DNA of 64,000 nt, from the NCBI GenBank assembly GCA_041395445.1, contig JAWLAO010000004.1, forward strand, positions 191,774-255,773, given 5' to 3'. The notes beneath the pieces are model-generated. The model was not told the origin of the DNA. It worked only from the letters and a program-made list of their open reading frames with translations, and did no database searches. The position numbers and the translations under genes are program-made. This DNA is from Gammaproteobacteria bacterium. GTDB lineage: Bacteria > Pseudomonadota > Gammaproteobacteria > Xanthomonadales > Marinicellaceae. Positions 1 through 9,418 of the stretch are shown here, piece after piece (position 1 is the stretch's first letter; every line of letters starts with the position of its first letter).

Positions 1-582
1 TTATCCATTGTAAGAATCCTCATTAAATTCGATTTGTGTTCTGATTTGTTGTAAAGCACGGAACAAGTGCGTTTTTACACTTCCTTGCGAACATTTCATT
101 GATTTAGCTGTGTCTTCGACACTCAAACCTTCCCATATCCTGCAAATAAATGCCTGAAGTTGGCGAGTTGGTAAATTATTTAATGTATTTTGTAGTGACT
201 GCATCTGTTGTTGATAATCCAGTTTTTGTAATATAGGAATTTCATTGTCCTCGACAGCTTGGTCAATGACGTTATCTTCTTCCTCATTATGAAAAAAACT
301 GAATAGTGACTTTCTTTGAGTATTCTTGCGATGAAAGTCAGTAATGCGATTGTGTAACATCCGATAAAACAGTGATGCCCAGTCTGAAAAATCTTTTTTG
401 CGGTATTTTTCGACAAATTTAATCATCACATCCTGTACCACATCCAATGCATCATCAGGGTTTTTCAAAGACATGTTGGCAATCACATAGGCTTTCTTTT
501 CGTTTTCAACAAAAAATTGATTCAGTTGCAATGTGTTATCCATTGGTTGAGTCTTTGAAGTTGCAATCGCTGTTGTTATCAT
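1..582 (-). CDS. ECF-type RNA polymerase sigma factor
   Basis: A 193-aa sigma-70 family protein of extracytoplasmic-function size. Region 2 lies around residues 25-95, with the acidic helix NPDDALDVVQDV and the aromatic stretch FSDWASLFYRMLHNRI. Region 4 lies around 135-185, with the helix-turn-helix CSQGSVKTHLFRAL. An acidic linker (HNEEEDNVIDQAVEDNE) joins them. It would direct core RNA polymerase to an alternative promoter set. The stop codon is the first three bases of the window; an internal Met14 is an alternative start. It lies 89 bp downstream of the DegS-like gene on the same strand. No anti-sigma gene is visible; it could lie beyond the window edge. Confidence 0.88.
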   Translation of the reverse strand: MITTAIATSKTQPMDNTLQLNQFFVENEKKAYVIANMSLKNPDDALDVVQDVMIKFVEKYRKKDFSDWASLFYRMLHNRITDFHRKNTQRKSLFSFFHNEEEDNVIDQAVEDNEIPILQKLDYQQQMQSLQNTLNNLPTRQLQAFICRIWEGLSVEDTAKSMKCSQGSVKTHLFRALQQIRTQIEFNEDSYNG

Positions 583-671
583 TTCATTCAGTTATATTAG
601 CATAATTGATGGCATGCTAACTAAACGAATTTATCTTACAATGGTTGACTTGAAAGTTGAAAATTATTTTC

Positions 672-1796
672 TTAGCGAATTTCAGGCAAGCGTTCAACTG
701 TCTGAATTTGTTTTTCAAAAGGCTGTCCCTGACTATAACCTTTAATTGTTAGAATTTGTCCGGGTTTCGATTGAGCAATAAGCTCTTTGTAGTGTTTTTC
801 ATTCTTGATTTCCTCCTCATTAACATGAGTGAGAATATCTCCTTGTTTTAACCCTACTTCCAGAGCAGGCGAATCTCTGTATACTCCATAAACCAAAACA
901 CCTTTTTCAGGTTTGATGATGCGTGAACGATAATATCGTTGCGGATTGTACAAGGCGACGCCAATCCAGCCTCTTAAAACCTTACCATTTTTGACAATTT
1001 CCTTAATAATTAGACGTGTTGCATTAGAAGGAATTGCAAAGTTGATTCCCTGAGCACCATTTTGATTGAAAGTGGCTGTACTAATACCAACAACTTCTCC
1101 ATTGGTATTAATAAGAGCACCTCCGGAATTTCCTTCGTTAATTGCAGCATCCGTTTGGATAAAGTTTTCAATAGTACTGACATCGATACCACTTCGTCCT
1201 TTCGCACTGATTATCCCTAACGATACACTCTGGCTTAAACCATAAGGACTTCCAACAGCCATGACGATATCCCCGGTTTGAGTTTGATCGGAGTCCGCAA
1301 ATCTTGCCGGTGAAAGATTGAGAGCTTCGATTTTCAAAACCGCAATGTCTGTATCAATGTCAGAGCCAATCACACTGCCTTCAAGCAATGTGTCATCCCA
1401 AAGGGATACAATGATTTTCGTAGCATTATTAATCACATGATAATTGGTAACAATATAACCATCTGCGGTCATTATCACGCCTGAGCCCAAATATTGCTGA
1501 GTGATTGATTGTGGAACGAGTGAACTGTATCCCATCAGTCTTTTCATTGCAGGATTTAAATCAACCTCTCTTTCACTCTGTGCATAAATACTAACAACTG
1601 ATGGAGCAATTTTATTGACAGCCGGAGCGTAACTGGTCGGGGTTAATGTTGGGTTAACAGATGCAGAGTTATTGTTATTTAATAACTCAGGTTTAAAAAA
1701 GACAATTAAAAAACCGAGTGCCAACCCTACAAGAATTGACTGAAAAATAAATTTGGCTGCTGACTTAATGTCTTTCATAAAAAATCGGATTGGCAA
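672..1796 (-). CDS. DegS-like trypsin-like serine protease, membrane-anchored
   Basis: A 374-aa HtrA-family protease with one N-terminal membrane anchor (about residues 15-34), so the catalytic part should face the periplasm. The triad is visible: His120 (TNYHVINN), Asp150 (SDIDTDIAVLKIE) and Ser224 (INEGNSGGALIN). A single PDZ domain follows (about 270-365). One anchor plus one PDZ domain is the DegS pattern, where the protease cleaves an anti-sigma factor under envelope stress. A general DegQ/MucD-type role is the alternative. No rseA-like substrate gene is visible nearby. The gene is divergent from petA. Confidence 0.88.
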   Translation of the reverse strand: MPIRFFMKDIKSAAKFIFQSILVGLALGFLIVFFKPELLNNNNSASVNPTLTPTSYAPAVNKIAPSVVSIYAQSEREVDLNPAMKRLMGYSSLVPQSITQQYLGSGVIMTADGYIVTNYHVINNATKIIVSLWDDTLLEGSVIGSDIDTDIAVLKIEALNLSPARFADSDQTQTGDIVMAVGSPYGLSQSVSLGIISAKGRSGIDVSTIENFIQTDAAINEGNSGGALINTNGEVVGISTATFNQNGAQGINFAIPSNATRLIIKEIVKNGKVLRGWIGVALYNPQRYYRSRIIKPEKGVLVYGVYRDSPALEVGLKQGDILTHVNEEEIKNEKHYKELIAQSKPGQILTIKGYSQGQPFEKQIQTVERLPEIR

Positions 1797-1951
1797 TTAA
1801 CTGTAAGTATGCATTTTCTTTGTTAATTCAAGGTTAAATCTAAAATTTGTCTATATTAGAATAATTGAATACATCTTTATGTGTTAAATGAGTTAATTTT
1901 AGAGTAAAATTTGCGGGTTAAATTCAAATAAAAAAGTAGGAGTGAGTAATA

Positions 1952-2545
1952 ATGACTGATAAAGTCAATGAAAGTCGCAGAAATCTGCTTATTGGCACTT
2001 CTGTTGTGGGAGTGGTGGGTGCTGCTTTCGCTGCGGTTCCTTTTATCAAGTCCTGGCTTCCCAGTGAAAGGGCAAAATCAGCAGGTGGACCTGTTGAGGC
2101 GGATTTTTCCAAACTGGAAATGGGCCAAAAAATGCAGGTTATGTGGAGAGGTCAGCCAATTTTTATCGTTAAACGCGATAAGACATTGTTAAACACACTT
2201 CCCGGTCTTGCAGATCGATTAAAAGATCCGGATTCCGAAAACAGCATTCAACCTGAGTATGCAAAAAATCTTCACCGTTCCAGAAAAGAAGAACTTTTGG
2301 TTATGGTTGGAATTTGTACGCATTTGGGTTGTTCACCAAAATTCTATCCTGAAATAGTCCCTCAAGCATTTGATAGTCAATGGAAAGGTGGCTTCTATTG
2401 CCCTTGCCATAACTCCAGATTTGACATCTCCGGCAGGGTATTCAGTGGATCTCCGGCAGGAACTAATTTGGTTATTCCTCCTTATGCTTTTCTTGATGAA
2501 AACAGACTGATTGTTGGTGTTGAAAAAATTGAGGGAGAGGCATAA
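1952..2545 (+). CDS. petA: Ubiquinol-cytochrome c reductase Rieske iron-sulfur subunit
   Basis: A 197-aa Rieske protein and the first gene of the cytochrome bc1 operon. It has an N-terminal membrane anchor (about residues 10-33) preceded by SRRNLL, which fits Tat-type export. The [2Fe-2S] ligands are in CTHLGC (Cys122, His124) and CPCH (Cys150, His153), with Cys127 and Cys152 as the usual disulfide. The ATG follows a good ribosome site (TAGGAGTG at 1937-1944). The stop codon overlaps the petB start by one base (TAATG), indicating translational coupling. In complex III it takes electrons from ubiquinol and passes them to cytochrome c1. Confidence 0.98.
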   Translation: MTDKVNESRRNLLIGTSVVGVVGAAFAAVPFIKSWLPSERAKSAGGPVEADFSKLEMGQKMQVMWRGQPIFIVKRDKTLLNTLPGLADRLKDPDSENSIQPEYAKNLHRSRKEELLVMVGICTHLGCSPKFYPEIVPQAFDSQWKGGFYCPCHNSRFDISGRVFSGSPAGTNLVIPPYAFLDENRLIVGVEKIEGEA

Positions 2546-3786
2546 TGAGCAAAACTAAAACTTCAAAAGGCATGGGTGCAAGATTCCTTGACTGGATGGA
2601 TTATCGCTTACCCGTTTCTAAAATGTGGAAAGAACATGTATCAGAATATTATGCACCTAAGAATTTTAATTTCTGGTATTTCTTCGGTTCATTAGCCATG
2701 CTGGTATTGGTTAATCAGCTTCTTACCGGAATTTGGTTAACTATGCATTATAAACCGGATGCTGAACAAGCATTTGGTGCTGTGGAATACATCATGCGTG
2801 ATGTTCCATGGGGCTGGCTCATCAGATATTTGCATACAACTGGTGCTTCAGCTTTCTTTATTGTGGTATATTTACACATGTTCCGTGGTTTAATGTACGG
2901 TTCCTATAAAAAACCAAGAGAACTCATTTGGGTTTTCGGCATGGTGATTTATGTTGCTCTTATGGCAGAAGCTTTCATGGGTTATGTTCTGCCTTGGGGG
3001 AATATGTCATACTGGGGTGCTAAAGTAATTACTCAATTATTTGGTGTGATACCTGGTGTTGGGGATACGCTTCTTGAGTGGATTCGTGGTGATTACATTG
3101 TTTCCGATGCGACATTGAATCGTTTCTTCGCATTGCACGTTGTGGCAGTGCCAATCGTCTTGCTAGCTTTGGTTGTACTTCACCTCGCTGCATTGCATAC
3201 TGTTGGCTCAAATAATCCTGATGGCGTTGAAATCAAAAAGAACAAAGATGAGAACGGTATTCCAAAAGACGGCATTCCTTTCCATCCTTACTACACCGTA
3301 AAAGATATTTTTGGCGTAGGGATGTTCTTGTTAATATTCTTGTTTATCGTTTTTGTTAAACCGGATATGGGTGGTTTATTCCTTGAACATGATAACTACA
3401 CTCCGGCTGATCCGGGCGTAACTCCGGCTCACATCAAACCGGTTTGGTACTTCACACCTTTCTACGCAATTCTGAAAGCAGTACCGAATCCGCTTGGTGG
3501 TATGATTTTAATGTTTACAGCAATTATTCTACTTTTTACATTGCCATGGTTGGATCGAAGTGAAGTGAAATCCATTCGCTACAGATTATTACCATTCAAG
3601 ATTGCATTATTCTCATTCGTAACCGCATTTGTCATTCTTGGCTGGTTAGGGATGCAGTCAGGTAGTACAGTTCAAAAATACATGGCAATTGTTTGCACAG
3701 TAGTTTACTTTGCTTACTTCCCATTCCTGTATTTCTACAGCAAGAACGAAAAACATAAACCAATTCCAGAGAGGTTGACACACTAA
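2545..3786 (+). CDS. petB: Ubiquinol-cytochrome c reductase cytochrome b subunit
   Basis: A 413-aa multi-spanning membrane protein of the fused b-type (N- and C-terminal parts in one chain). The haem-ligand histidines lie in the second helix (RYLHTTGASAFFIVVYLHMF) and in the fourth (FFALHVVAVPIVLLALVVLH). The quinol-site motif appears as DPGVTPAHIKPVWYF. It is joined to petA and petC by one-base stop/start overlaps (TAATG at both ends). The C-terminal extension has three further hydrophobic segments, as usual for this family. It forms the quinone-oxidising and quinone-reducing core of complex III. Confidence 0.98.
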   Translation: MSKTKTSKGMGARFLDWMDYRLPVSKMWKEHVSEYYAPKNFNFWYFFGSLAMLVLVNQLLTGIWLTMHYKPDAEQAFGAVEYIMRDVPWGWLIRYLHTTGASAFFIVVYLHMFRGLMYGSYKKPRELIWVFGMVIYVALMAEAFMGYVLPWGNMSYWGAKVITQLFGVIPGVGDTLLEWIRGDYIVSDATLNRFFALHVVAVPIVLLALVVLHLAALHTVGSNNPDGVEIKKNKDENGIPKDGIPFHPYYTVKDIFGVGMFLLIFLFIVFVKPDMGGLFLEHDNYTPADPGVTPAHIKPVWYFTPFYAILKAVPNPLGGMILMFTAIILLFTLPWLDRSEVKSIRYRLLPFKIALFSFVTAFVILGWLGMQSGSTVQKYMAIVCTVVYFAYFPFLYFYSKNEKHKPIPERLTH

Positions 3787-4523
3787 TGAAAAGATTAATT
3801 TTAATATTGTTATTATTACCTTTTGTCAATACTTTTGCCTCAGGAGGTTCCGAACATCTTGAGCAAGCTCAAGCAAATATTCGTTCAAAAGAGTCGTTAA
3901 TTAACGGTGCTAAATACTATATGAGCTACTGTTCGAGTTGTCACTCTTTACAATATCAACGTTATAGTCGTATGGCTCAGGACTTAGGTTTGACAAAAGA
4001 AGAAGTTGAGGAAAATTTAATTTTCACAGGTGCAAAGTTTACAGATCATATCACAAATAATATGTCTGCCGCTGATGCTGAAAAATGGTTTGGAAAAGCT
4101 CCACCGGACTTGACAGTCATAGCCAAGGCCAGAGGTGTTGATTGGATTTATACCTATCTAAAGAGCTTCTATAAGGATCCAACCAGGCCTTCGGGTTGGA
4201 ACAATACTTTATTTGTTGGTGCTTCGATGCCGAATGTATTCTGGAAAGAGCAAGGTGTACAAGAAGCTCATTTTGAAGAGCATACCACCGCTGATGGCGT
4301 TGTTACACACTCATTCAAAGAGTTTACAAAGCTATCTCAAGGCACAATGTCTGATGAAGAATTTAATGAGACAGTCAGAGATGTAGTCAATTTTCTGGCA
4401 TACACTGCTGAACCAGCTCAATTGATTCGTATGGCTTATGCTCCGTGGGTGTTATTGTTCTTGGTTATCTTTACATTCATGGCTTATTTATTGAAGAAAA
4501 ACTATTTCAAAGACATTCATTAA
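3786..4523 (+). CDS. petC: Cytochrome c1
   Basis: A 245-aa protein with a signal peptide (about residues 1-19), a c-type haem site CSSCH (Cys49, Cys52, His53), a likely axial Met in GASMPNVFW, and a C-terminal membrane anchor (about 212-237) with a short charged tail. It accepts electrons from the Rieske cluster and hands them to soluble cytochrome c. It is the last gene of petABC and is followed by an intrinsic terminator. The sspA/sspB genes that often follow petC in gammaproteobacteria are absent here. Confidence 0.97.
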   Translation: MKRLILILLLLPFVNTFASGGSEHLEQAQANIRSKESLINGAKYYMSYCSSCHSLQYQRYSRMAQDLGLTKEEVEENLIFTGAKFTDHITNNMSAADAEKWFGKAPPDLTVIAKARGVDWIYTYLKSFYKDPTRPSGWNNTLFVGASMPNVFWKEQGVQEAHFEEHTTADGVVTHSFKEFTKLSQGTMSDEEFNETVRDVVNFLAYTAEPAQLIRMAYAPWVLLFLVIFTFMAYLLKKNYFKDIH

Positions 4524-4544
4524 ATAGTTTCATGCAGGTTCGAA

Positions 4545-4584
4545 AAAGGGCAACGTCCATTGGTCGATTGCCCTTTGTTTTTTT
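4545..4584 (+). terminator. Intrinsic terminator of petABC
   Basis: A perfect 9-bp stem, AAAGGGCAA (4545-4553) with TTGCCCTTT (4568-4576), is followed by a T run at 4578-4584. It lies 21 bp after the petC stop and ends the operon before ugd. Confidence 0.92.
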
Positions 4585-4606
4585 AGGATTAAAAATTTAA
4601 AAAACT

Positions 4607-5935
4607 ATGAAATTAACAGTTATTGGTTCTGGTTATGTCGGCTTGGTTAGTGGTGCTTGTTTTGCTCAAATGGGCAATACAGTTACATGTATTGACATTG
4701 ATTCAGAGAAAATTGAAAAACTGAATCAGGGAATCATTCCAATTTATGAACCCGGATTGGAACGAATGATTGTTGATAATATGAAGAAGAAAAACATCTT
4801 CTTCTCAACGGACTTGCAAAATGCTCTAGAAGATTGTCAGGTTATTTTTATTGCCGTGGGAACACCAACCGGCCAAGATGGAAGTGCTGATTTACAGTAT
4901 GTCATTTCTGTGGCAAAAAGTATTGGTAAATATCTTTCAAACTATGCAGTCATCGTTGATAAATCAACCGTACCCGTTGGTACGGCAGATAAAGTTCGGG
5001 AAACCATAACTGCTGAATTAAAAGTCAGAAATATAGATATCGACTTTGATGTTGTAAGTAATCCGGAATTTTTGAAGGAAGGAGCTGCTATTGATGATTT
5101 TATGTATCCGGATAGAGTCGTGGTTGGTGCTGACAATGAAAAGTCAATGAGCATCATGCATGAGTTATACTCACCTTTCATGAAAAACCACGACCGTTTT
5201 ATCAGCATGGACATTAAAAGTGCGGAAATGACTAAATATGCAGCCAATTCCATGTTGGCTACAAAAATTTCTTTCATGAATGAAATTGCCAATATCTGTG
5301 AGCTGGTCGGAGCTGATGTTAATAAAGTTAGAAATGGAATTGGAAGTGATTCCCGTATTGGCTACAGTTTTATTTATCCCGGTTGTGGATATGGCGGAAG
5401 TTGTTTCCCTAAAGATGTTAAAGCTTTGGCAAAAACAGCTGCCGATAATGGCTACATACCGCAAATATTGAATGCAGTAGAATCAGTCAATGAAACCCAA
5501 AAACACATCATTTCTGATAAAGTGATTAAGCAATTTGGTGAAGATTTAAACGGTAAAATATTTAGTGTCTGGGGATTGGCATTTAAACCCGGAACCGATG
5601 ATATGCGTGAAGCCTCATCAATCACCATTATCAACGAACTGACAAAACGTGGCGCTAAAATTCAGGCATACGACCCCAAAGCCGTTGATGAGGCAAAAAA
5701 TCATTATCTCAAAAACAATCAAAATGTGACCTATTTTCAGGAAAAATATGCGGCATTAGAAAATTCCGAAGCATTGATTCTTGTGACCGAATGGCTTGAA
5801 TTCCGCAGCCCCGATTTCGCAAAAATACGCTCAATGCTGAATTCCAATATGTTTTTCGATGGTCGCAATCAGTTTGAAAAATCAAAAATGCAACAACAAG
5901 GATTTCAGTATTTCCAGATCGGTGTATCGGATTAA
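4607..5935 (+). CDS. ugd: UDP-glucose 6-dehydrogenase
   Basis: A 442-aa enzyme oxidising UDP-glucose to UDP-glucuronate with NAD+, supplying acidic sugars for surface polysaccharide or lipid A modification. The Rossmann motif GSGYVG is at residues 7-12. Catalytic residues include Lys210 and Asn214 (KYAANSM) and the nucleophile Cys266 in GYGGSCFPKD. NPEFLKEGAAIDDF is the family signature. Length is normal for the short bacterial type. No other sugar genes lie alongside it; gmd is 42 kb away. Its 3' end overlaps the convergent pgpA by four bases. Confidence 0.96.
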   Translation: MKLTVIGSGYVGLVSGACFAQMGNTVTCIDIDSEKIEKLNQGIIPIYEPGLERMIVDNMKKKNIFFSTDLQNALEDCQVIFIAVGTPTGQDGSADLQYVISVAKSIGKYLSNYAVIVDKSTVPVGTADKVRETITAELKVRNIDIDFDVVSNPEFLKEGAAIDDFMYPDRVVVGADNEKSMSIMHELYSPFMKNHDRFISMDIKSAEMTKYAANSMLATKISFMNEIANICELVGADVNKVRNGIGSDSRIGYSFIYPGCGYGGSCFPKDVKALAKTAADNGYIPQILNAVESVNETQKHIISDKVIKQFGEDLNGKIFSVWGLAFKPGTDDMREASSITIINELTKRGAKIQAYDPKAVDEAKNHYLKNNQNVTYFQEKYAALENSEALILVTEWLEFRSPDFAKIRSMLNSNMFFDGRNQFEKSKMQQQGFQYFQIGVSD

Positions 5936-6435
5936 AAATACTGCGGCAAATATTTATCAGCAACAAACAACAATATCATCGCATAAATTCCCGCAACCAC
6001 ATCGTCAATCATGACTCCGAAACCACCGGAAACTTTTGAGTCCAACATTTTGATTGGATAAGGCTTAACAATATCGAAAAAACGGAAAAGCACAAATCCA
6101 ACCAGAACATTCTGCCAGCTAAAGGAAACCAGGCACATGGTTATCCAAAAACCGACAAATTCATCCCAGACAATTCCGCCATAATCATGAACTCCCAATC
6201 GTCCACCGGTGACATCACAAAGTTTGATGCCAACAATAAATGCAATAAAAACCAGCCACAAATATAAAGGTAAACTAAATTGAACCAACAGATAGTAAAG
6301 CGGAATGGCGGCGAGTGTTCCGAATGTTCCGGGAGCGAATGGCGACAAACCCGAGCCAAAGCCAAATGCAAAAAAACCGGCAAAGGTTTTGAATGTTAAA
6401 TCAACAGGAGATTGGAGTAATTTTTTGGAAGTCAT
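5932..6435 (-). CDS. pgpA: Phosphatidylglycerophosphatase A
   Basis: A 167-aa inner-membrane protein that dephosphorylates phosphatidylglycerol phosphate in phospholipid synthesis. The family motif GSGLSPFAPGTFGTLAAIP is near residue 27 and the acidic motif DEFVGFW near residue 90, with about four hydrophobic segments. It commonly follows thiL in gammaproteobacteria, but here it stands alone, convergent with ugd. Confidence 0.94.
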   Translation of the reverse strand: MTSKKLLQSPVDLTFKTFAGFFAFGFGSGLSPFAPGTFGTLAAIPLYYLLVQFSLPLYLWLVFIAFIVGIKLCDVTGGRLGVHDYGGIVWDEFVGFWITMCLVSFSWQNVLVGFVLFRFFDIVKPYPIKMLDSKVSGGFGVMIDDVVAGIYAMILLFVADKYLPQYF

Positions 6436-6557
6436 GTTATCATTTTATCCGCAATAATCGGATATTCAATTTATTTGTTTTTCTCGCCTCAAAAACTGGC
6501 ATCAAAACTTTTTTTCGCTATCATTAGCATTTCATTTTCATCATTCGACATTACCGC

Positions 6558-9410
6558 ATGACAGAACAATTTGATTTTACTGTTGGACAAAGATTTATCA
6601 GTCAAACCGAGCAAGAACTGGGTTTAGGAAGTGTAGAGCAAATCAATCACAGAATGGTCAAACTTGTTTTTCAGGCAGCGAATGAAGCTCGTGTCTATGC
6701 CAAAGACAACGCACCAATCACCCGAATCATCTTCGAAAAAGGCGACAAAATCCCTTCCAGAGACGGCTGGACATTAACCGTTGAGGACGTGAAAGAGTTT
6801 AATGGGTTAGTTATTTACCAAGGTATTGATGAAAAATGTAATGATGTTCTTCTCCCTGAAACTGAAATCGCTGATTCAATTAAATTAGATCGTCCATCGG
6901 AACGATTACTTTCTGGGCATTTGGACTCCAATAAATGGTTCAATCTTCGCCAGTTGGCCATTTCAAAAATTAACGAATTTCAAAAAAATCCGCTTTATGG
7001 TTTATTGGGTTGCAGAACATCGCTTCTCAAACATCAATTGTATATCGCACAAGAAGTAGCAAAGAGATTTTCACCAAGAGTTTTGCTAGCCGATGAAGTT
7101 GGTTTGGGTAAAACAATTGAAGCCGGGTTAATCATTCACCAGCAATTACTCAAAAATCGTGCCAAAAGAGTTGTTGTAATTGTCCCTGAAAGTTTGACAC
7201 ACCAATGGATGGTAGAAATGCTGAGACGTTTCAATCTGCATTTTAGTGTTTATGATGAAGAGCAATGTTTGGGAATTGAAGAATCTTCTGAATTTGAGAC
7301 TCCTTTTGAAAACAGTCAATTGGCAATAATTCCTATGCAATTTTTGCTAAAAAATGCAAAACGTGCTGAGCAATTGATTCAAACTCAATGGGATTTGCTG
7401 GTTGTTGATGAAGCTCACCATATCAAATGGTCGATTGATAACGTCAGCGATGAATACCATTTAGTCGAAAAATTGGCAAACACCATCAAAGGAGTGCTTT
7501 TACTGACAGCCACTCCGGAACAAATGGGCAAAGAAAGCCACTTTGCCAGACTTCGTTTATTGGACTCCAATCGCTTTTCTAACTTTGAAGAGTTTGTTCA
7601 AGGGGAAGAAAACTATCAAAGCATCGTCAATGCCATTGACGTACTCAGATCCAAAAAGCCAATGACTAAAACCGGGGCAAAAAATACTGCAAAGGTTTTT
7701 ACAGATGATGCTGACATCCAATTGGTGCAGGATATCTTTGAAGAGAATTTGGATGAGGCTCAAAAGCAAGAATCCAAACTGCAATTGGTCGAGAAGTTAC
7801 TCGATCAGCACGGAACAGGCAGACTTTTGTTTCGAAATACAAGAACGGCTATCAAAGGCTTTCCAAAAAGGAAACTTCATCATTATGCTTTGAATAATTG
7901 TTATGAAAAGGCTTTTGATAAAGACATTTCTCTACAACTGACACCGGAAAGAATTGATAACTTCCCCAATTGGACGAAATTGGACTCCAGAATGCCATGG
8001 TTGGCTGAGCAACTTTTTTCATTAAAGCATAAGAAATTTCTGCTGATTGCTGCACACAAACAAACTGTTTTAGACATTGCTGATAGTCTCAGAGAGAAGT
8101 TTGGTATTCATGCTGCTGTGTTCCATGAGGATATGTCCTTGATTGAGCGAGATCGCTCTGCAGCCTGGTTTGCTGATGAAGAAAAAGGCAGTCAAATCAT
8201 GCTATGTTCGGAAATTGGCTCAGAAGGCAGAAACTTTCAGTTTGCACATCATTTAATTTTCTTTGATTTACCTTTAAATCCAGACTTGCTGGAACAACGA
8301 ATCGGTCGTCTTGATCGTATTGGTCAGGAAAATATTATTCATATTCATGTTCCATATCTGATGGATACAGCAATGGAGAAGTTATTTCACTGGTATAACA
8401 AAGGTCTTAATATTTTTGAAAGTGTTAATCCGGCAGCTCATAGTATTTTCCGTAAACAAAAAGAGAAGCTGCTTTCGTGTTTGAAAACTGAAGATTGTGA
8501 AATGGATGACTTGATTCAGGAAACCAAGGAAATGAACAAAAACCTGAATCAGGAATTTAACAAAGGTCGTGATCGCTTGCTTGAATATAACTCCTGCCGT
8601 CCGTTTGTTGCTGATGAAATGCATGAACAGGCATTAGCATCAGAAGACACCTCGTGCTTGCGTTTTATGCATCGGATTTTTGATCGTTATGGTGTTGATT
8701 ATGAAGAATTAAGACGAAATGTTGAATTTATCAAGCCTGGAGAATCTTTAAAAGGCTATTTTCCGGCATTGATAGAAGATGGCATGAGTGTCACTTTTGA
8801 CAGAGAAACAGCATTAGCAGATGAAACCTTGCATTATTTGACATGGGAACATCCGATGGTTGTAGAATCTATGGAGATGATAGCAACGGAAGAAAAAGGT
8901 AACGCCTGTTTGATTTCTTTGTCAAACACTGGCTTGCCACCTTCAACAATCATTGTAGAATCATTATTTAATTTCAGTACTCCGGCAGAGAGTCATTTGC
9001 AAATATCAAGATACTTGCCAACCGATTCCATAAGGATTGTTGCTGATGAAAAACTCATTGACCGAAGTAAAGCTCTAACAATTCCTGCAATTCAAAACAA
9101 TCACTCTTCAGTTCCTCTGAATATCGCTTTACAAGTTGTGAAAATGAAGCAAACAGAGATTAAAAAAGTCATCTCTGCAATCGAAACTAAGATTGAGAAA
9201 CTTCAACCGGAATACATTAAACAAGCTCAGGAAAAAGCAGAATCTGTTCTCAATAAAGAAATCGAAAGGTTGCAAACACTTGCGAAACGAAATCCGAATG
9301 TCAGAGAAAGCGAAATTGAGTATTTACAGCAACAAAAACAAAAAACACTCAAAACTCTGGAACAATTACAGATTCAGATGAATGCAGTCAGAGTTTTGGT
9401 TTGTTTGTAG
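6558..9410 (+). CDS. rapA: RNA polymerase-associated SNF2-type ATPase RapA
   Basis: A 950-aa protein, close to the usual length of about 968. The N-terminal region (about 1-110) matches the Tudor-like domains. The SNF2 ATPase core follows: Walker A in LADEVGLGKT (177-186), DEAH at 284-287, and TATPEQ. The second helicase lobe has EGRNFQFAHHLIFFDLP and the arginine-finger motif QRIGRLDRIGQ. The C-terminal part ends in a charged coiled coil. RapA binds RNA polymerase and recycles stalled enzyme by ATP-driven translocation. It is a single-gene unit on the plus strand. Confidence 0.97.
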   Translation: MTEQFDFTVGQRFISQTEQELGLGSVEQINHRMVKLVFQAANEARVYAKDNAPITRIIFEKGDKIPSRDGWTLTVEDVKEFNGLVIYQGIDEKCNDVLLPETEIADSIKLDRPSERLLSGHLDSNKWFNLRQLAISKINEFQKNPLYGLLGCRTSLLKHQLYIAQEVAKRFSPRVLLADEVGLGKTIEAGLIIHQQLLKNRAKRVVVIVPESLTHQWMVEMLRRFNLHFSVYDEEQCLGIEESSEFETPFENSQLAIIPMQFLLKNAKRAEQLIQTQWDLLVVDEAHHIKWSIDNVSDEYHLVEKLANTIKGVLLLTATPEQMGKESHFARLRLLDSNRFSNFEEFVQGEENYQSIVNAIDVLRSKKPMTKTGAKNTAKVFTDDADIQLVQDIFEENLDEAQKQESKLQLVEKLLDQHGTGRLLFRNTRTAIKGFPKRKLHHYALNNCYEKAFDKDISLQLTPERIDNFPNWTKLDSRMPWLAEQLFSLKHKKFLLIAAHKQTVLDIADSLREKFGIHAAVFHEDMSLIERDRSAAWFADEEKGSQIMLCSEIGSEGRNFQFAHHLIFFDLPLNPDLLEQRIGRLDRIGQENIIHIHVPYLMDTAMEKLFHWYNKGLNIFESVNPAAHSIFRKQKEKLLSCLKTEDCEMDDLIQETKEMNKNLNQEFNKGRDRLLEYNSCRPFVADEMHEQALASEDTSCLRFMHRIFDRYGVDYEELRRNVEFIKPGESLKGYFPALIEDGMSVTFDRETALADETLHYLTWEHPMVVESMEMIATEEKGNACLISLSNTGLPPSTIIVESLFNFSTPAESHLQISRYLPTDSIRIVADEKLIDRSKALTIPAIQNNHSSVPLNIALQVVKMKQTEIKKVISAIETKIEKLQPEYIKQAQEKAESVLNKEIERLQTLAKRNPNVRESEIEYLQQQKQKTLKTLEQLQIQMNAVRVLVCL

Positions 9411-9418
9411 TGAGTGAT

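Noticed and set aside
7500..7509. A fifth copy of TTTACTGACA (minus-strand TGTCAGTAAA)
   Set aside because: It lies inside rapA, encodes the conserved helicase motif LLLTATPE, and has no TGTTWA partner at 17 bases.
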